Below, piece by piece: positions 50,588-60,275 of a stretch of 64,000 nt of DNA; position 1 is the stretch's first letter, and the number at the start of each line of letters is the position of its first letter. The notes below the pieces were generated by a model. That model was not told the origin of the DNA. It made no database searches and was given only the letters and a program-made list of their open reading frames with translations. The translations under genes were made by a program, and so were the position numbers. Origin of the DNA: an uncultured Bacteroidales bacterium (GTDB lineage: Bacteria; Bacteroidota; Bacteroidia; Bacteroidales; P3); the NCBI GenBank assembly GCA_944320415.1, contig CALUHJ010000001.1:62001-126000 (forward strand), given 5' to 3'.

Positions 50588-52138
50588 GTGAAAGAAACGA
50601 TAGAGATAGAGGTAAACCCTTTGGAGTTTTCGGACAGGGAACGATTGAAAAGGATAGCTGCAAAAAAAGTCGGAATCAATCCTGAGGATGTGGCATGTTT
50701 GAGACTTTTACGAAAGAGCCTTGATGCGAGAAAGAATCCCGTGTACAGATTGAGGCTTTTGGTTTCCACCGATTACGAGGAGGAAAGACCGATAGAAAGA
50801 AATTACAGGGATGTTTCAAACGCTGAGAGTGTGATAATTGTCGGGGCAGGTCCCTGCGGGTTGTTTGCCGCACTGACACTGTTGGAGTGTGGTTTGAAAC
50901 CGGTTATAATTGAACGGGGACGCAGTGTAAGCGAACGGAAAAAGGATATAGCCATGATTGCAAGGAACGTATCCTTTAATGAAGATTCCAACTGGTGTTT
51001 CGGAGAGGGTGGAGCGGGAACGTTTTCCGACGGCAAATTGTACACACGTTCCAACAAGAAAGGAAGTATTGAGCAAGTATTGGAAACATTCGTTCGTCAC
51101 GGTGCGGACAAAAGCATACTGACAGAGGCTCATCCGCATATAGGAACGGATAGACTTTCAGGAATAATAAAGAACATAAGGCATACGATAACATCCTGCG
51201 GAGGAGAGTATCATTTCAATTCCAGAGTTGTTGATTTTATAGTTAGGGACGGACGTGTATGCGGAGTCAGACTTGCATCTTCCGAAACCATAGAGGCACG
51301 TGCGGTAATATTGTCTACCGGCCATTCTGCAAGGGATATTTACGAACTGTTTCATCATAGAGGCTGGCTTTTGGAACCCAAGCCTTTTGCCATGGGAGTT
51401 AGAGTTGAACACTTGCAGCAGATGATAAACCGCGTACAGTACAACAACAGCAAATATATGAGTGTTTTGCCTCCGGCATCTTATTCACTTGCGTGTAATA
51501 TAGGGTCACGGGGAGTCTTTTCCTTTTGCATGTGTCCCGGCGGAATGATCATCCCTTCAAGTACGGAAAGGAATTCTTTGGTTGTAAACGGAATGTCCTC
51601 ATCCGGACGTTGTTCTCCTTTTGCCAATTCGGGCATAGTAGTCAGCGTTACTGAAAAGGATGCATATCAGTATGCTTCATATGGAGCTTTGTCCTTGATG
51701 AAGTTTCAACAACAGTGCGAAAAGACAATGTATATACGCAATCAGACGGCTCCCGCTCAGAAAATAAGCGATTTCATGAACGGCAGGGTTTCCTCGCATT
51801 TGAATCCGAGTTCATATCCTTCCGGTTTACGCTCATGTAACATGAATGAGTTGTTGCCGGATTTTGTTTCCGCCTCACTTAGGAAAGGATTTGCTCTGTT
51901 CGACAGGAAAATAAAGGGATTCATCAGCTCGGAAGCCATGCTTGTCGGCCTTGAGTCTAGAACCTCTTCTCCTGTCCGCATACCGAGAGACGGTGTTACA
52001 TTACAACATCCGCAATTGAAGAATCTTTATCCCTGCGGAGAAGGAGCCGGATATGCCGGAGGCATAACCTCATCGGCAATGGACGGGATAAATACCGCAA
52101 GACGACTCGCCTTTAATCTGTCAGAAAAAATAGACTAG
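50588..52138 (+). CDS. FAD-dependent dehydrogenase of the COG2509 type
   Basis: 516 residues starting at GTG 50588. An N-terminal domain of about 75 residues (IAAKKVGINPEDVACLRLLRKSLDARK) precedes the FAD-binding motif VIIVGAGPCGLFAALTLLE. NWCFGEGGAGTFSDGKLYTR and PCGEGAGYAGGITSSAMDG are conserved in this uncharacterised flavoprotein family. The substrate is unknown. Its 3' end overlaps the convergent outer-membrane protein gene by 18 bases. Confidence 0.85.
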   Translation: MKETIEIEVNPLEFSDRERLKRIAAKKVGINPEDVACLRLLRKSLDARKNPVYRLRLLVSTDYEEERPIERNYRDVSNAESVIIVGAGPCGLFAALTLLECGLKPVIIERGRSVSERKKDIAMIARNVSFNEDSNWCFGEGGAGTFSDGKLYTRSNKKGSIEQVLETFVRHGADKSILTEAHPHIGTDRLSGIIKNIRHTITSCGGEYHFNSRVVDFIVRDGRVCGVRLASSETIEARAVILSTGHSARDIYELFHHRGWLLEPKPFAMGVRVEHLQQMINRVQYNNSKYMSVLPPASYSLACNIGSRGVFSFCMCPGGMIIPSSTERNSLVVNGMSSSGRCSPFANSGIVVSVTEKDAYQYASYGALSLMKFQQQCEKTMYIRNQTAPAQKISDFMNGRVSSHLNPSSYPSGLRSCNMNELLPDFVSASLRKGFALFDRKIKGFISSEAMLVGLESRTSSPVRIPRDGVTLQHPQLKNLYPCGEGAGYAGGITSSAMDGINTARRLAFNLSEKID

Positions 52139-52759
52139 TTGTAGATTCCACGCTTTCCATTTATAGTTGTCGGTGTTTACAATCTTGTTCATGCCGAAAG
52201 TGTAATTGACCGCAACTTCCCAGTGTTTGCTAAAGTCATATCCTATACCCAGTTTGAATCCGAGGTCAGAACGGTTACAGTATTCAAAGGTCTGTATTTC
52301 CTTTTCCACATTGTAATCTTCTTCTATCGGATTCAATACCGTTTCTTTGGTCTTGCCACCGAAACCGTAGGTAAAATACGGTGCTATTGACAGGAACACT
52401 CCCCTGCCGAGCCTTTCATCTCCGAATTTCAACAAAAGTCCGAGGTCCACTTCCGCCAACAAGGCATCAACATTTCTCTTGAAATTGTTCATAATCTCTA
52501 TTTTGAATCCTTTCTGGGCGAAACTTACCGAGGGTTGGAAGTAAAGATTGTATACCAGACGCTTTTCTGCAATCATGCCAATCTTATAGCCAAATTTGTA
52601 GTCGCTTACCGATTTGAGAGTCGTATTGTCATAACTCAGATTGGCCTTTATTCCGAAACGCCATGGGTCTTTGCTTGATTTGACCTTGGATTTCTCCGGT
52701 TGTGCCTGCAGACACACAAAACACAACAAACAGATGGATATTAAAATACTTTGTTTCAT
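52121..52759 (-). CDS. Outer-membrane beta-barrel protein
   Basis: 212 residues from the ATG at 52759, chosen because it starts a signal peptide (MKQSILISICLLCFVCLQA) and overlaps the preceding stop as ATGA. The body alternates hydrophobic and polar residues in strands (LVYNLYFQPSVSFAQKGFKI, KHWEVAVNYTFGMNKIV) and ends WNLQLVYFF, as outer-membrane barrels do. It resembles the PorT-like barrel family; the role is unknown. It is the last gene of the ctp-transglutaminase unit. Confidence 0.8.
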   Translation of the reverse strand: MKQSILISICLLCFVCLQAQPEKSKVKSSKDPWRFGIKANLSYDNTTLKSVSDYKFGYKIGMIAEKRLVYNLYFQPSVSFAQKGFKIEIMNNFKRNVDALLAEVDLGLLLKFGDERLGRGVFLSIAPYFTYGFGGKTKETVLNPIEEDYNVEKEIQTFEYCNRSDLGFKLGIGYDFSKHWEVAVNYTFGMNKIVNTDNYKWKAWNLQLVYFF

Positions 52760-55311
52760 TGATTGTTTTCCTGATTTAGTTTGTGTATTACTTTCAAAAT
52801 GCTTTCTCCCGAACCAATTCTGTATCCTTCGGAAAGAAAAAGAATCTCTCCCTTTTCGGATATGAAGCACAACAAGGGATAATTGTTGGAAAAGTCCATG
52901 TTTGCCGCCTTTGTTATCGTCTTTTGCAGTTCTTTTGTGGTACCGTAAGAGAATACGCTTTGGTTCGGAAGGTTCTGATATAAGGTTTCAGGGTTTTGCT
53001 CCGTTTGTTTTGTCATTGCGAACACTATTCCACCGCCCCATTGTTCAAGTTCCGTTTTTACCAAAGGAATATCCGCCATGAGGTGTCTTACAGGTTCGGA
53101 ATAAGGATCCATTATTGCCAGAACAAGTCCTTTGTCCTTTGCCATGTCTTTTAATGTCATGGACTTGTTCCCCTCGCATGATATTGTCGTGTTCATGTCG
53201 ATTTGACCCAAAACCTTCAGTTCGCTTTTTATTTCTTCGAGTTTTATTTCCACCGTGGAAGTTCTGTCCGCTTTTATCTCGAAATATTCCTCTCTTACGA
53301 ATATGTTTCCGTCGGAGTCTCTGTTTCCGCTTACAATTCTGTAATTTCCAGCGGCCAGTTCGAGGGTGTCGGGAAATGATTCGAATTTTGGATCGTATTC
53401 AAAGTCCAGTGTCTTGTATTCATCGTTTAAAAGCCTTTGGATTGTGAAGTGAATATAGTATTCGGGCTTTATTCGGTTATCCTTGGAGTTTGCAACCACC
53501 AGCCTGCCCACAGGTTCCGACTGTTCCTTTTCAAATACCGGATAGGTCCACGGGCTGTTTTCCGAGATTCTGTACTGAGCTTTGCCCACACTCCATTCGT
53601 AACGGGAAGCTATTCCGAAACTTCTGGCCACGGCAACGAAGAAAATCTCTCTCGAAAGCGCATCGCACTCTTTTATTTTCAATACGCCCATTGGCGAAAT
53701 CTGAACTCCGTAGTAGTTGTCCGCGTTGTTTATCTTTATGTTCCTGACAATCCAATCCGCTATGGATTGTGGGTCGGAGGTGAATTCTTTCGCCTTGTCG
53801 GAGAAATAATCCTGAAGAAATTTTCTGTAAGGGGTTATTTTCTCAAGTTGTATTCTTGGGTTGAGTACGAAGGCCTCCAATGCGGTATCCTTGGCCGGAT
53901 AGTTTTTGTAGGCTTCAAGATGAGACATGAACACATCCGCCGGTACGTCTCTCAAATCCTTGTCGTACACCAGAAGCAGTAGCTTCACGGCATTTTCGTC
54001 TCCCGATTGCAGAACTTTCTCTATTTGATCGTAGTTGCCCCAGGAGCGTTTCACTATTTCGTTTACGATTTTTGAATCCTGATTCCATTTTTTTAGATTC
54101 TGAATCCATTTTGTTGAATCTTGATTCCGTGAAAACGAATTTATATATGCGTTTCTCAAGGAATCTTCGTAGGCTATCCTGACGGCATTTGCCGCTATTT
54201 TCTCTTCAGGCAGGCTTTTTATCGCCTTTTGTACGGGCGGATAAAGCACAAACGTATTGGTGTGAGGCTTGAAATCCGTTTTTTTGAGAACAAGTTCGAC
54301 GTTCTCTTCATTTGAAAGAGCCGTTTTACGGGCGGTTTTTCCGTCTTTGAATGCCCATATCACCAAATCACCGAAGCCTGTTTCAATTCCGGCATTTCCG
54401 TTTTTGTCCGTTTTGATTTTTGCCAGAGGATAATATTCCGCATAGTTGTACAGTCCGAAGGCAACCACTGCATTTTCCACATTGTTTCCCTTTTCGTCCT
54501 TCACGTTTATGTTCAACTTTTTTGTCGAGGTATAGTTTGACAAAAGGTTTATCTTGCCGTACAGTTTGTTGTCGTATATTTTTTCTTCCTGCCCGTCATA
54601 TTTTCCAAAAACGGTTGTATGTACCATCATGGCTCTTTTCACAGGGGCATCAAACCATGCGACGTTTAATTCTGGTTCCGGTTCGCAGGCTCCGAGATAA
54701 TACCATTTGCCGTCAACCCACACCTCAACCCATGCGTGATTGTCATCCGTATGTGCCCAACGGGGAGTGTAGCATTGTCTTGCCGGTATTCCGACAGCCC
54801 TCAGCGCCGTAACGGTAAGCGTACTTTCCTCTCCGCAACGTCCCCATGAGGTGCGTATTGTGGACAAGGGTGATGACGTTCTGCCGTCAGAAGCTTTGTA
54901 ATTGACATGTTCGTGACACCAGTGATTGACCTCAAGAGCCGCATCATACATTGACATGTCTTTTATACGGTCTTTCAACCGGTTGAAGATGAACATCCTT
55001 GCCGTGTCGAGATTCTCATTGTTTACTCTGTAAACTAGTACATAGTGTTTGAAAATGTCTTCCGGTATCATTCTGCCCCACGAAAATGTGTTGCGGGCCT
55101 TTATTGCACTTCTTACCTGCTGAAGGAAAAAGTCGCCGTCATAGTCCGCAATGTCACTTATCGGCATGTATTCGTATAAGAACTGAAGGTATGATCTTTC
55201 CTCGTCGGTGATCTCGTTTTTGAATATTTTGTTCTCTGTTCTGTAGGTCTGTGAGCAGACATTGAAAACGAGCATTGTGCTCAACGCGAATAAACAGATG
55301 TTTTTAATCAT
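52756..55311 (-). CDS. Secreted transglutaminase-like protein with in-frame repeat insertion
   Basis: 851 residues. Signal peptide (about 1-20), then a transglutaminase core: WGRCGEESTLTVTALRAVGIPAR (Cys159) and DDNHAWVEVWVDGKWYYL (His192), with acidic residues following. A carboxypeptidase-regulatory-like beta domain (NVKDEKGNNVENAVVAFG) and a second transglutaminase-like half come next. A thioredoxin-like C-terminus (KGLVLAIMDPYSEP) lacks CxxC. Activity could be protease- or transglutaminase-like. Residues near 397-420 (RNQDSTKWIQNLKKWNQDSK) are encoded by GAATC/GATTC repeats identical in style to intergenic repeats elsewhere in the window. Confidence 0.85.
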   Translation of the reverse strand: MIKNICLFALSTMLVFNVCSQTYRTENKIFKNEITDEERSYLQFLYEYMPISDIADYDGDFFLQQVRSAIKARNTFSWGRMIPEDIFKHYVLVYRVNNENLDTARMFIFNRLKDRIKDMSMYDAALEVNHWCHEHVNYKASDGRTSSPLSTIRTSWGRCGEESTLTVTALRAVGIPARQCYTPRWAHTDDNHAWVEVWVDGKWYYLGACEPEPELNVAWFDAPVKRAMMVHTTVFGKYDGQEEKIYDNKLYGKINLLSNYTSTKKLNINVKDEKGNNVENAVVAFGLYNYAEYYPLAKIKTDKNGNAGIETGFGDLVIWAFKDGKTARKTALSNEENVELVLKKTDFKPHTNTFVLYPPVQKAIKSLPEEKIAANAVRIAYEDSLRNAYINSFSRNQDSTKWIQNLKKWNQDSKIVNEIVKRSWGNYDQIEKVLQSGDENAVKLLLLVYDKDLRDVPADVFMSHLEAYKNYPAKDTALEAFVLNPRIQLEKITPYRKFLQDYFSDKAKEFTSDPQSIADWIVRNIKINNADNYYGVQISPMGVLKIKECDALSREIFFVAVARSFGIASRYEWSVGKAQYRISENSPWTYPVFEKEQSEPVGRLVVANSKDNRIKPEYYIHFTIQRLLNDEYKTLDFEYDPKFESFPDTLELAAGNYRIVSGNRDSDGNIFVREEYFEIKADRTSTVEIKLEEIKSELKVLGQIDMNTTISCEGNKSMTLKDMAKDKGLVLAIMDPYSEPVRHLMADIPLVKTELEQWGGGIVFAMTKQTEQNPETLYQNLPNQSVFSYGTTKELQKTITKAANMDFSNNYPLLCFISEKGEILFLSEGYRIGSGESILKVIHKLNQENNQ
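54074..54127. repeat. GAATC/GATTC repeat cluster within the transglutaminase gene
   Basis: Three short inverted doublets occur in 54 bases: GAATCCTGATTC (54074-54085), GATTCTGAATC (54096-54106) and GAATCTTGATTC (54116-54127), separated by T-rich runs. They stay in frame and encode a polar, Asn/Gln/Lys/Trp-rich segment. Confidence 0.8.
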
Positions 55312-55322
55312 GGTAACCGTTT

Positions 55323-56969
55323 TTATTTGTTCAGGATTTTCTTGTATTCTTTCGGATTGTTCAACAGGTCGGTGGCTTGTTTTACTTCGTTGTCGAATTT
55401 GAGCAGTGCCTCTATTCTTCCTTTTTGATAATAGTATCTGGAGACTATTTCCGACAGAAGTATGGTTTTTATTTCGTCCTTGAATTTATATATGTCCTCT
55501 TTCTTGTCCTGTTCTATCTTTGCCTTTAGTTTCTTTATTTCTTCGATTGTTTCATTGCTGAACTGTTCTTTTCCTGCGGTTTTCAAGAGATTGTCAACCG
55601 CTTTTTCGCTTGTGGTGGTATATGAATAGTCCTTGTCTTTTATGAATTTGATGAAGTCATTGTAAATATCATCGCTTATCTCAAAGTCTTTTGCAGCTGG
55701 TATTGTTGGGTTTTCCCTGCAGAATTTTGTGGCATAGTCGAAGCATACGAATTTTGTAATCAACGCAATTGCGATGTTGCTTGCATATTCAGGTTCTATG
55801 CTTACGTCAGGTTCTATTCCGAAACCGTCATATACCGTTCTGCCTCCTTTGGTCTTGAATGCGGTTTTCAGGGAATCCGGAATCATTGTAGCGTTACCGT
55901 CTTTGTCTCTGTGGGAATAGTCTATTGCCTGTATGCATCTTCCACTTGGGATGTAGTATTTGGATACCGTTACTTTCATTTGGGCGTTGTACACCAGCGG
56001 CAGTATGTTCTGAACGAGTCCTTTACCGAAAGACCTCTGTCCCATTATAACGGCTCTGTCAAGGTCTTGCATGCTGCCTGCCACTATTTCCGAGGCGGAA
56101 GCGGAACTGCCGTCTATAAGCACCACTATGGGAACTTTGGTATCCGTTGCCGTTCTTGTCGTTTTGAATATGTTGTTTTTCGTTATGTCTTTGGCCTTTG
56201 TGCTGACTATCGTCTGGCCCTTGTCGACGAATATGTTTACCAGATCCACCGCTTCATTGAGCAGTCCTCCTCCATTGCCTCTCAAGTCCAGCACGAGTGA
56301 TGTGGCACCTTGTTGTTTCAGCGACTTGTATGCCTGCAGTACGTTTTCAGCGGCCTGTTTGGTGAATTCGTTCAACTTTATGTAGCCTGTATTGTCGTTC
56401 AACATTCCGAAATAAGGCAGATTTGGCAGTTGTATTTCTTCTCGTCTGAATTTCCTTTCTATTTTTTGTCCGTTTCTGTCCACTTTCAGACTTATTTCCG
56501 TACCGGCCTGCCCTCTTAGTTTTTCTCTTATTTGTTCCACATTCTTTCCTTCCGCCTTTTCACCGTCCACGCTGAGGATTATGTCGCCGGCTTTCAGACC
56601 GGCCTTGAATGCTGGCAGGTTTTCATAAGGTTCGGATATGACAACGGCATCGTTCTGGTAATGAATCAGTGCGCCTATTCCTCCGTATTGTCCGAGCAGT
56701 TGCAGTTTCACGTCTTCCATATCCGATTCTGGATAGAAGTTTGTGTAGGGATCCAGTTTTGCAAGCATGGCATCTATTGCCGTCTTTACCAGATCACCAG
56801 AGTTTATCTCGTCTACGTATTGAGAATGGAGCATTTTGAAAACCGACCCAAAGGTTTCAACGGCCTTGTTCATTTCGAAGTATTTTTCCTCGCTTATATC
56901 TGATTGTGCGAATACAAAGTTTATACCGGTGAACAGGCACAACAACAAAAAGAAATTTCTTTTAAGCAT
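55323..56969 (-). CDS. ctp: Carboxyl-terminal processing protease, S41 family
   Basis: 548 residues from the ATG at 56969; the frame upstream runs through the promoter. Signal peptide (MLKRNFFLLLCLFTGINFVFA), an N-terminal helical region, a PDZ domain (PAFKAGLKAGDIILSVDGEKAEG) and the S41 catalytic domain: DGSSASASEIVAGSM (nucleophile Ser) and GQRSFGKGLVQ (general-base Lys). RGNGGGLLNEAVDL is also typical. A C-terminal coiled-coil-like Lys/Glu-rich tail follows. It is a periplasmic protease heading a three-gene unit with the transglutaminase-like and barrel proteins. Confidence 0.95.
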   Translation of the reverse strand: MLKRNFFLLLCLFTGINFVFAQSDISEEKYFEMNKAVETFGSVFKMLHSQYVDEINSGDLVKTAIDAMLAKLDPYTNFYPESDMEDVKLQLLGQYGGIGALIHYQNDAVVISEPYENLPAFKAGLKAGDIILSVDGEKAEGKNVEQIREKLRGQAGTEISLKVDRNGQKIERKFRREEIQLPNLPYFGMLNDNTGYIKLNEFTKQAAENVLQAYKSLKQQGATSLVLDLRGNGGGLLNEAVDLVNIFVDKGQTIVSTKAKDITKNNIFKTTRTATDTKVPIVVLIDGSSASASEIVAGSMQDLDRAVIMGQRSFGKGLVQNILPLVYNAQMKVTVSKYYIPSGRCIQAIDYSHRDKDGNATMIPDSLKTAFKTKGGRTVYDGFGIEPDVSIEPEYASNIAIALITKFVCFDYATKFCRENPTIPAAKDFEISDDIYNDFIKFIKDKDYSYTTTSEKAVDNLLKTAGKEQFSNETIEEIKKLKAKIEQDKKEDIYKFKDEIKTILLSEIVSRYYYQKGRIEALLKFDNEVKQATDLLNNPKEYKKILNK

Positions 56970-56992
56970 ACTACCCACTTTTAAATTTAACG

Positions 56993-57022
56993 CAAAGATA
57001 GATAAAGGCATAGAAAAAACAA
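56993..57022 (-). promoter_or_regulatory. ctp promoter, full consensus
   Basis: On the minus strand: TTG (plus CAA 57020-57022), exactly 19 bases, then TATCTTTG (plus CAAAGATA 56993-57000), with the ATG 23 bases on. It is divergent from the ppiD promoter, sharing a gap of about 155 bases. Confidence 0.8.
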
Positions 57023-57074
57023 TAAGTCCACCAAGTTTTTTATCAAATGTTTTTCGCTCTCTGAAATTTATTCC

Positions 57075-57082
57075 TATCTTTG
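57075..57082 (+). promoter_or_regulatory. ppiD-like gene -7 box
   Basis: TATCTTTG lies 42 bases before the ATG at 57125. A TTTT stretch at 57051-57054 is a weak -33 candidate at a 20-base spacing. Confidence 0.55.
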
Positions 57083-57124
57083 CAACTTGTAAATTTTGCA
57101 GAGTTAATTAAATAATAAGTGAAT

Positions 57125-59251
57125 ATGGCTATAATTGGTACGATTAGAAAGAAAGCTGGTGTCGCTGTTGTTTTTATCACAGTGGCTATACTTGCTTTTA
57201 TTTTCACTGACTTGTTTTCGAAAGGAGACACCAGACCGAATAAATTGGCTTCGGTGAATGGTTCGGACATTTCTTTTATGGAATTTGAGAATGCTGTTGC
57301 AAATGTGGAAAACAACATGAAGCAACAGTACGGAGTGTCTTCATTGACCAATGAACAGAGTTTTGTGGCTAAACAGCAGGCTTATCAGACATTGGTTAAT
57401 CAGAAGATATTGATGCAGGAGTGTGATGCATTGGGATTGACTGTAAGCAAGGATGAAATGAATGACATGTTTTTCGGAGATTTTATTCATCCAATGGTAA
57501 GACAGAACTTTTCCGACCCTAAGACCGGTCAATATAATTCTCAAATGGTAAAACAATACATATCTCAGTTTGACAAGTTGCCTGAGGAACAAAAGGTCAG
57601 TTGGAGGAATTTTGAGGAGTATGTGAAAGAATCTAGGTTACAGGAAAAATATACGAATCTTGTTGTAAGCAGTTTTTATATGCCTAAAACGATAGCGGCA
57701 CATATGAGTGATGTTTACAATACCGTTTCCGACAGCCGTTACTCCGTTTTGCCTTATTCGTCTATAGCTGATAATGCGGTAAAGATTACTGAGGAGGATT
57801 ATAAGAAATATTATGAAGAACATAAAAACGAATACAAATTATACGAGTCCTTGAGAGATTTGGAGTTCGTTAAGTTTGTCGTACAGCCTTCTCCTGCAGA
57901 TGTAAAGGCAATAAACGATTCGGTTGTTAAGACTTATGCTGAATTTCAAACGTTGTCCGATGAAGATATTCCTGGTTTCGTGTCAGTGTCTTCCGACAGG
58001 ATGTATGACAGTACTTTTCATAAAAGAGCTGATTTCAAGGGTGTCTTTGCTGATTCTTTGCTTGACGGAAAGAAAGTGGGAGATTTCATAGCTCCGTTCC
58101 AACAAGGGATGAATTGGATAATGGCCAAAGTAACCGGTATGGAGAATCGTCCCGATTCAGTCAGGTTCTCCCAAATACTTGTTTTGAACAGCAAGGCAAG
58201 CGCGGACATAAAGAGAACGCCAGAACAGGCGAAGGCTCTTGCAGACAGCTTGTACGGGGCTTTCAAATCTAATCCTGATTCTTTTGAAGCAAATGTCGTA
58301 AAATATTCCGATGATCCGGATGCAAAGAACAATTTTGGTGATTCCGGATGGATTTTGGACGGTCAATTGAATTCCGATTTGTACAACACCATACTTAATT
58401 CAAATATAGGCGATGTATTCGTTTACAATCTTCCTAACGACATGGGCCACTATGTAATCAAGTTGAAAGGCAAGACGACACCGGTAAGCAAAATTCAGAT
58501 GGCAATGATAGTTATGGAGGTAAGGGCAAGTGATAATACAATCAATGCGATAAGGGACAAGGCTAATTTGTTCTTGGGTTCAGTCAAAACTTTGACGGAA
58601 ATGAAAACGCAGGCGCAAAAGCAAAACATAAACGTACTAGCCTCAACCGTAAGGGAAATGGATTATCAGTTGAACGGCACTTCTTATTGCAGGGAAATAA
58701 TCCATTGGGCATTCAATGAGGATACTAAAAAGAATGATGTCGCTCCCGAGGTTTATGAATTGACCGACATGTTTTTGGTAGTTGGTTTGAAGGATGTGAA
58801 GGAGAAAGGTATCCTGCCATTGGAACAGGTGAAACCATACATAGAATCGCAGATCAGGATAGAGAAAAAAGCGGAACAGCTTATGGATAAGGCTGACAAG
58901 CTTTTGGCTTCCAACAAATCGATAGAGACATTTGCAACAGCAGCCGGAGTACAGATAGATTCGGCAATGGGTATAGATTTCTCAAGTTCCTACTTTGCTG
59001 CGGCAGGTCCGGAAATGAGAGTTATAGGAAGTCTTTCCGCAAACACTAAGACAGGTTTGCAAAAACCTGTAAAGGGATTTAATGGCGTATACGTCTTGAA
59101 TGTTGACAATACATACAAAAGACCGTCTAAGGAAGACCCTAAGTTGATACAGCAGAATTACAAGACAAAGGCCATGCAGAAAGCGCAGATGATATTGCAG
59201 TCTTTGTATTCGAAGGCTGATATCAAGAACAATTTTTCCATTTTCTATTAG
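57125..59251 (+). CDS. PpiD-like periplasmic peptidyl-prolyl isomerase
   Basis: 708 residues from the ATG at 57125; a GTG two codons earlier is an alternative. One N-terminal membrane helix (about 12-30) anchors a large periplasmic part: a SurA-N-like chaperone region (LVNQKILMQECDALGLTVSKDEM) and a parvulin domain (VRFSQILVLNSKA and DPDAKNNFGDSGWI, about 340-420), then a C-terminal helical region. It probably assists folding of outer-membrane and secreted proteins. It is a single gene with a terminator just downstream. Confidence 0.88.
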   Translation: MAIIGTIRKKAGVAVVFITVAILAFIFTDLFSKGDTRPNKLASVNGSDISFMEFENAVANVENNMKQQYGVSSLTNEQSFVAKQQAYQTLVNQKILMQECDALGLTVSKDEMNDMFFGDFIHPMVRQNFSDPKTGQYNSQMVKQYISQFDKLPEEQKVSWRNFEEYVKESRLQEKYTNLVVSSFYMPKTIAAHMSDVYNTVSDSRYSVLPYSSIADNAVKITEEDYKKYYEEHKNEYKLYESLRDLEFVKFVVQPSPADVKAINDSVVKTYAEFQTLSDEDIPGFVSVSSDRMYDSTFHKRADFKGVFADSLLDGKKVGDFIAPFQQGMNWIMAKVTGMENRPDSVRFSQILVLNSKASADIKRTPEQAKALADSLYGAFKSNPDSFEANVVKYSDDPDAKNNFGDSGWILDGQLNSDLYNTILNSNIGDVFVYNLPNDMGHYVIKLKGKTTPVSKIQMAMIVMEVRASDNTINAIRDKANLFLGSVKTLTEMKTQAQKQNINVLASTVREMDYQLNGTSYCREIIHWAFNEDTKKNDVAPEVYELTDMFLVVGLKDVKEKGILPLEQVKPYIESQIRIEKKAEQLMDKADKLLASNKSIETFATAAGVQIDSAMGIDFSSSYFAAAGPEMRVIGSLSANTKTGLQKPVKGFNGVYVLNVDNTYKRPSKEDPKLIQQNYKTKAMQKAQMILQSLYSKADIKNNFSIFY

Positions 59252-59273
59252 GAAGGACGTTTTTATAATTTTT

Positions 59274-59310
59274 CGGGCTCTCAGACCGTTTGAGTTTGAG
59301 AGCCCGTTTT
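59274..59310 (+). terminator. Terminator of the ppiD-like gene
   Basis: CGGGCTCTCA (59274-59283) pairs perfectly with TGAGAGCCCG (59297-59306), followed by TTTT. Confidence 0.88.
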
Positions 59311-59332
59311 GTAGTTAAAAAAGTTTTTTTAT

Positions 59333-59363
59333 TTTGTATCTGAAAACTATTATTGTATTTTTG
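59333..59363 (+). promoter_or_regulatory. Promoter of the DUF1573 unit, full consensus
   Basis: TTTG (59333-59336), 19 bases, TATTTTTG (59356-59363), with the ATG at 59387. Confidence 0.8.
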
Positions 59364-59386
59364 CACTTGTCATTTTTTCTGAATAG

Positions 59387-59824
59387 ATGAATCATATAAG
59401 CGTAAATATTGACAAACGTTTTTCATTGGTGGCGACTGCCACGTTCTTTTTTTTCGTTTTTTCATTCTCATACGGCTTTTCGCAAGAGACGGACAACCAT
59501 GCGGTTGTAGCATTTGACAAGACATCATTTGATTTCGGGGAATTGAATGTGGGAGATGAGGCATCTGCTATTTTTAAGGTGACAAATGATGGTAATGCCC
59601 CTTTGGTGATAGAGAATGTTACGGCTTCATGCGGCTGTACGGTTGCACGATGGGCTCAAGAACCAGTAATGCCAAAGGATACCGCAAACATAATTGTTAC
59701 GTATAACACAAACATAGTTGGAGAAATAAAGAGAAGCGTTGTCGTAAAGACAAATGACAGGGATAACAGACGGACAATATTGCTTCTTACCGGAGAGGTG
59801 CTTTTGCCTACGGATGAGGAATAG
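59387..59824 (+). CDS. DUF1573 protein 1, exported
   Basis: 145 residues: a signal/anchor segment (about 12-32, ending GFSQ) and an immunoglobulin-like DUF1573 domain. The hallmark SCGCTVARWAQEPV is at about 81-94; DKTSFDFGELNVGDEASAIF opens the domain. The function of the family is unknown; it is abundant in Bacteroidota and has ASH/HYDIN-like beta-sandwich relatives. The start could be a few codons further in, because MNHISVNIDKRF is an unusually polar lead. A close paralogue follows after 34 bases. Confidence 0.85.
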   Translation: MNHISVNIDKRFSLVATATFFFFVFSFSYGFSQETDNHAVVAFDKTSFDFGELNVGDEASAIFKVTNDGNAPLVIENVTASCGCTVARWAQEPVMPKDTANIIVTYNTNIVGEIKRSVVVKTNDRDNRRTILLLTGEVLLPTDEE

Positions 59825-59858
59825 AACATTATTAATAATCATAAAAAGTAAAAGTAAA

Positions 59859-60257
59859 ATGAAACGTTTTATTTCAACATTGGTTTTGATGTTTGTCTTT
59901 GTATTCGGAGTTAATGCACAGACAAGCAAGAATGCGCAGGGAACGCAGGCTGAAATTACTTTTGAAAAGTTGGAACACGATTATGGTGAAGTTCCTCAAA
60001 AGGGTAACGGAGTTACCGAATTCAAGTACACGAATACCGGCAAGGCTCCTTTGATTATATCTAAGGTACGTTCATCATGTGGTTGCACTGTTCCGAAATG
60101 GAGCAAGGAGCCGTTGATGCCCGGTCAGTCTGCATCCATAACGGTAAAGTACAATACAAATAATGTAGGACCTATAAACAAGTCGGTCACTGTTGAGTCC
60201 AATGCAAAGACTCCTAGAGTGATACTGAAAATAAAGGGAAAAGTAGTAAAGAATTAA
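59859..60257 (+). CDS. DUF1573 protein 2, exported
   Basis: 132 residues from the ATG at 59859; the longer frame overlaps the preceding gene. A clear signal peptide (MKRFISTLVLMFVFVFGVNA) is followed by one DUF1573 domain with SSCGCTVPKWSKEPLMPG and VKYNTNNVGPINKSVTV. It is clearly a tandem duplicate of the preceding gene: both have the SCGCT motif and a YNTNxVG strand. Function unknown; an envelope location is expected. Confidence 0.88.
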   Translation: MKRFISTLVLMFVFVFGVNAQTSKNAQGTQAEITFEKLEHDYGEVPQKGNGVTEFKYTNTGKAPLIISKVRSSCGCTVPKWSKEPLMPGQSASITVKYNTNNVGPINKSVTVESNAKTPRVILKIKGKVVKN

Positions 60258-60275
60258 CTTTAAAAAGAAATCGTA

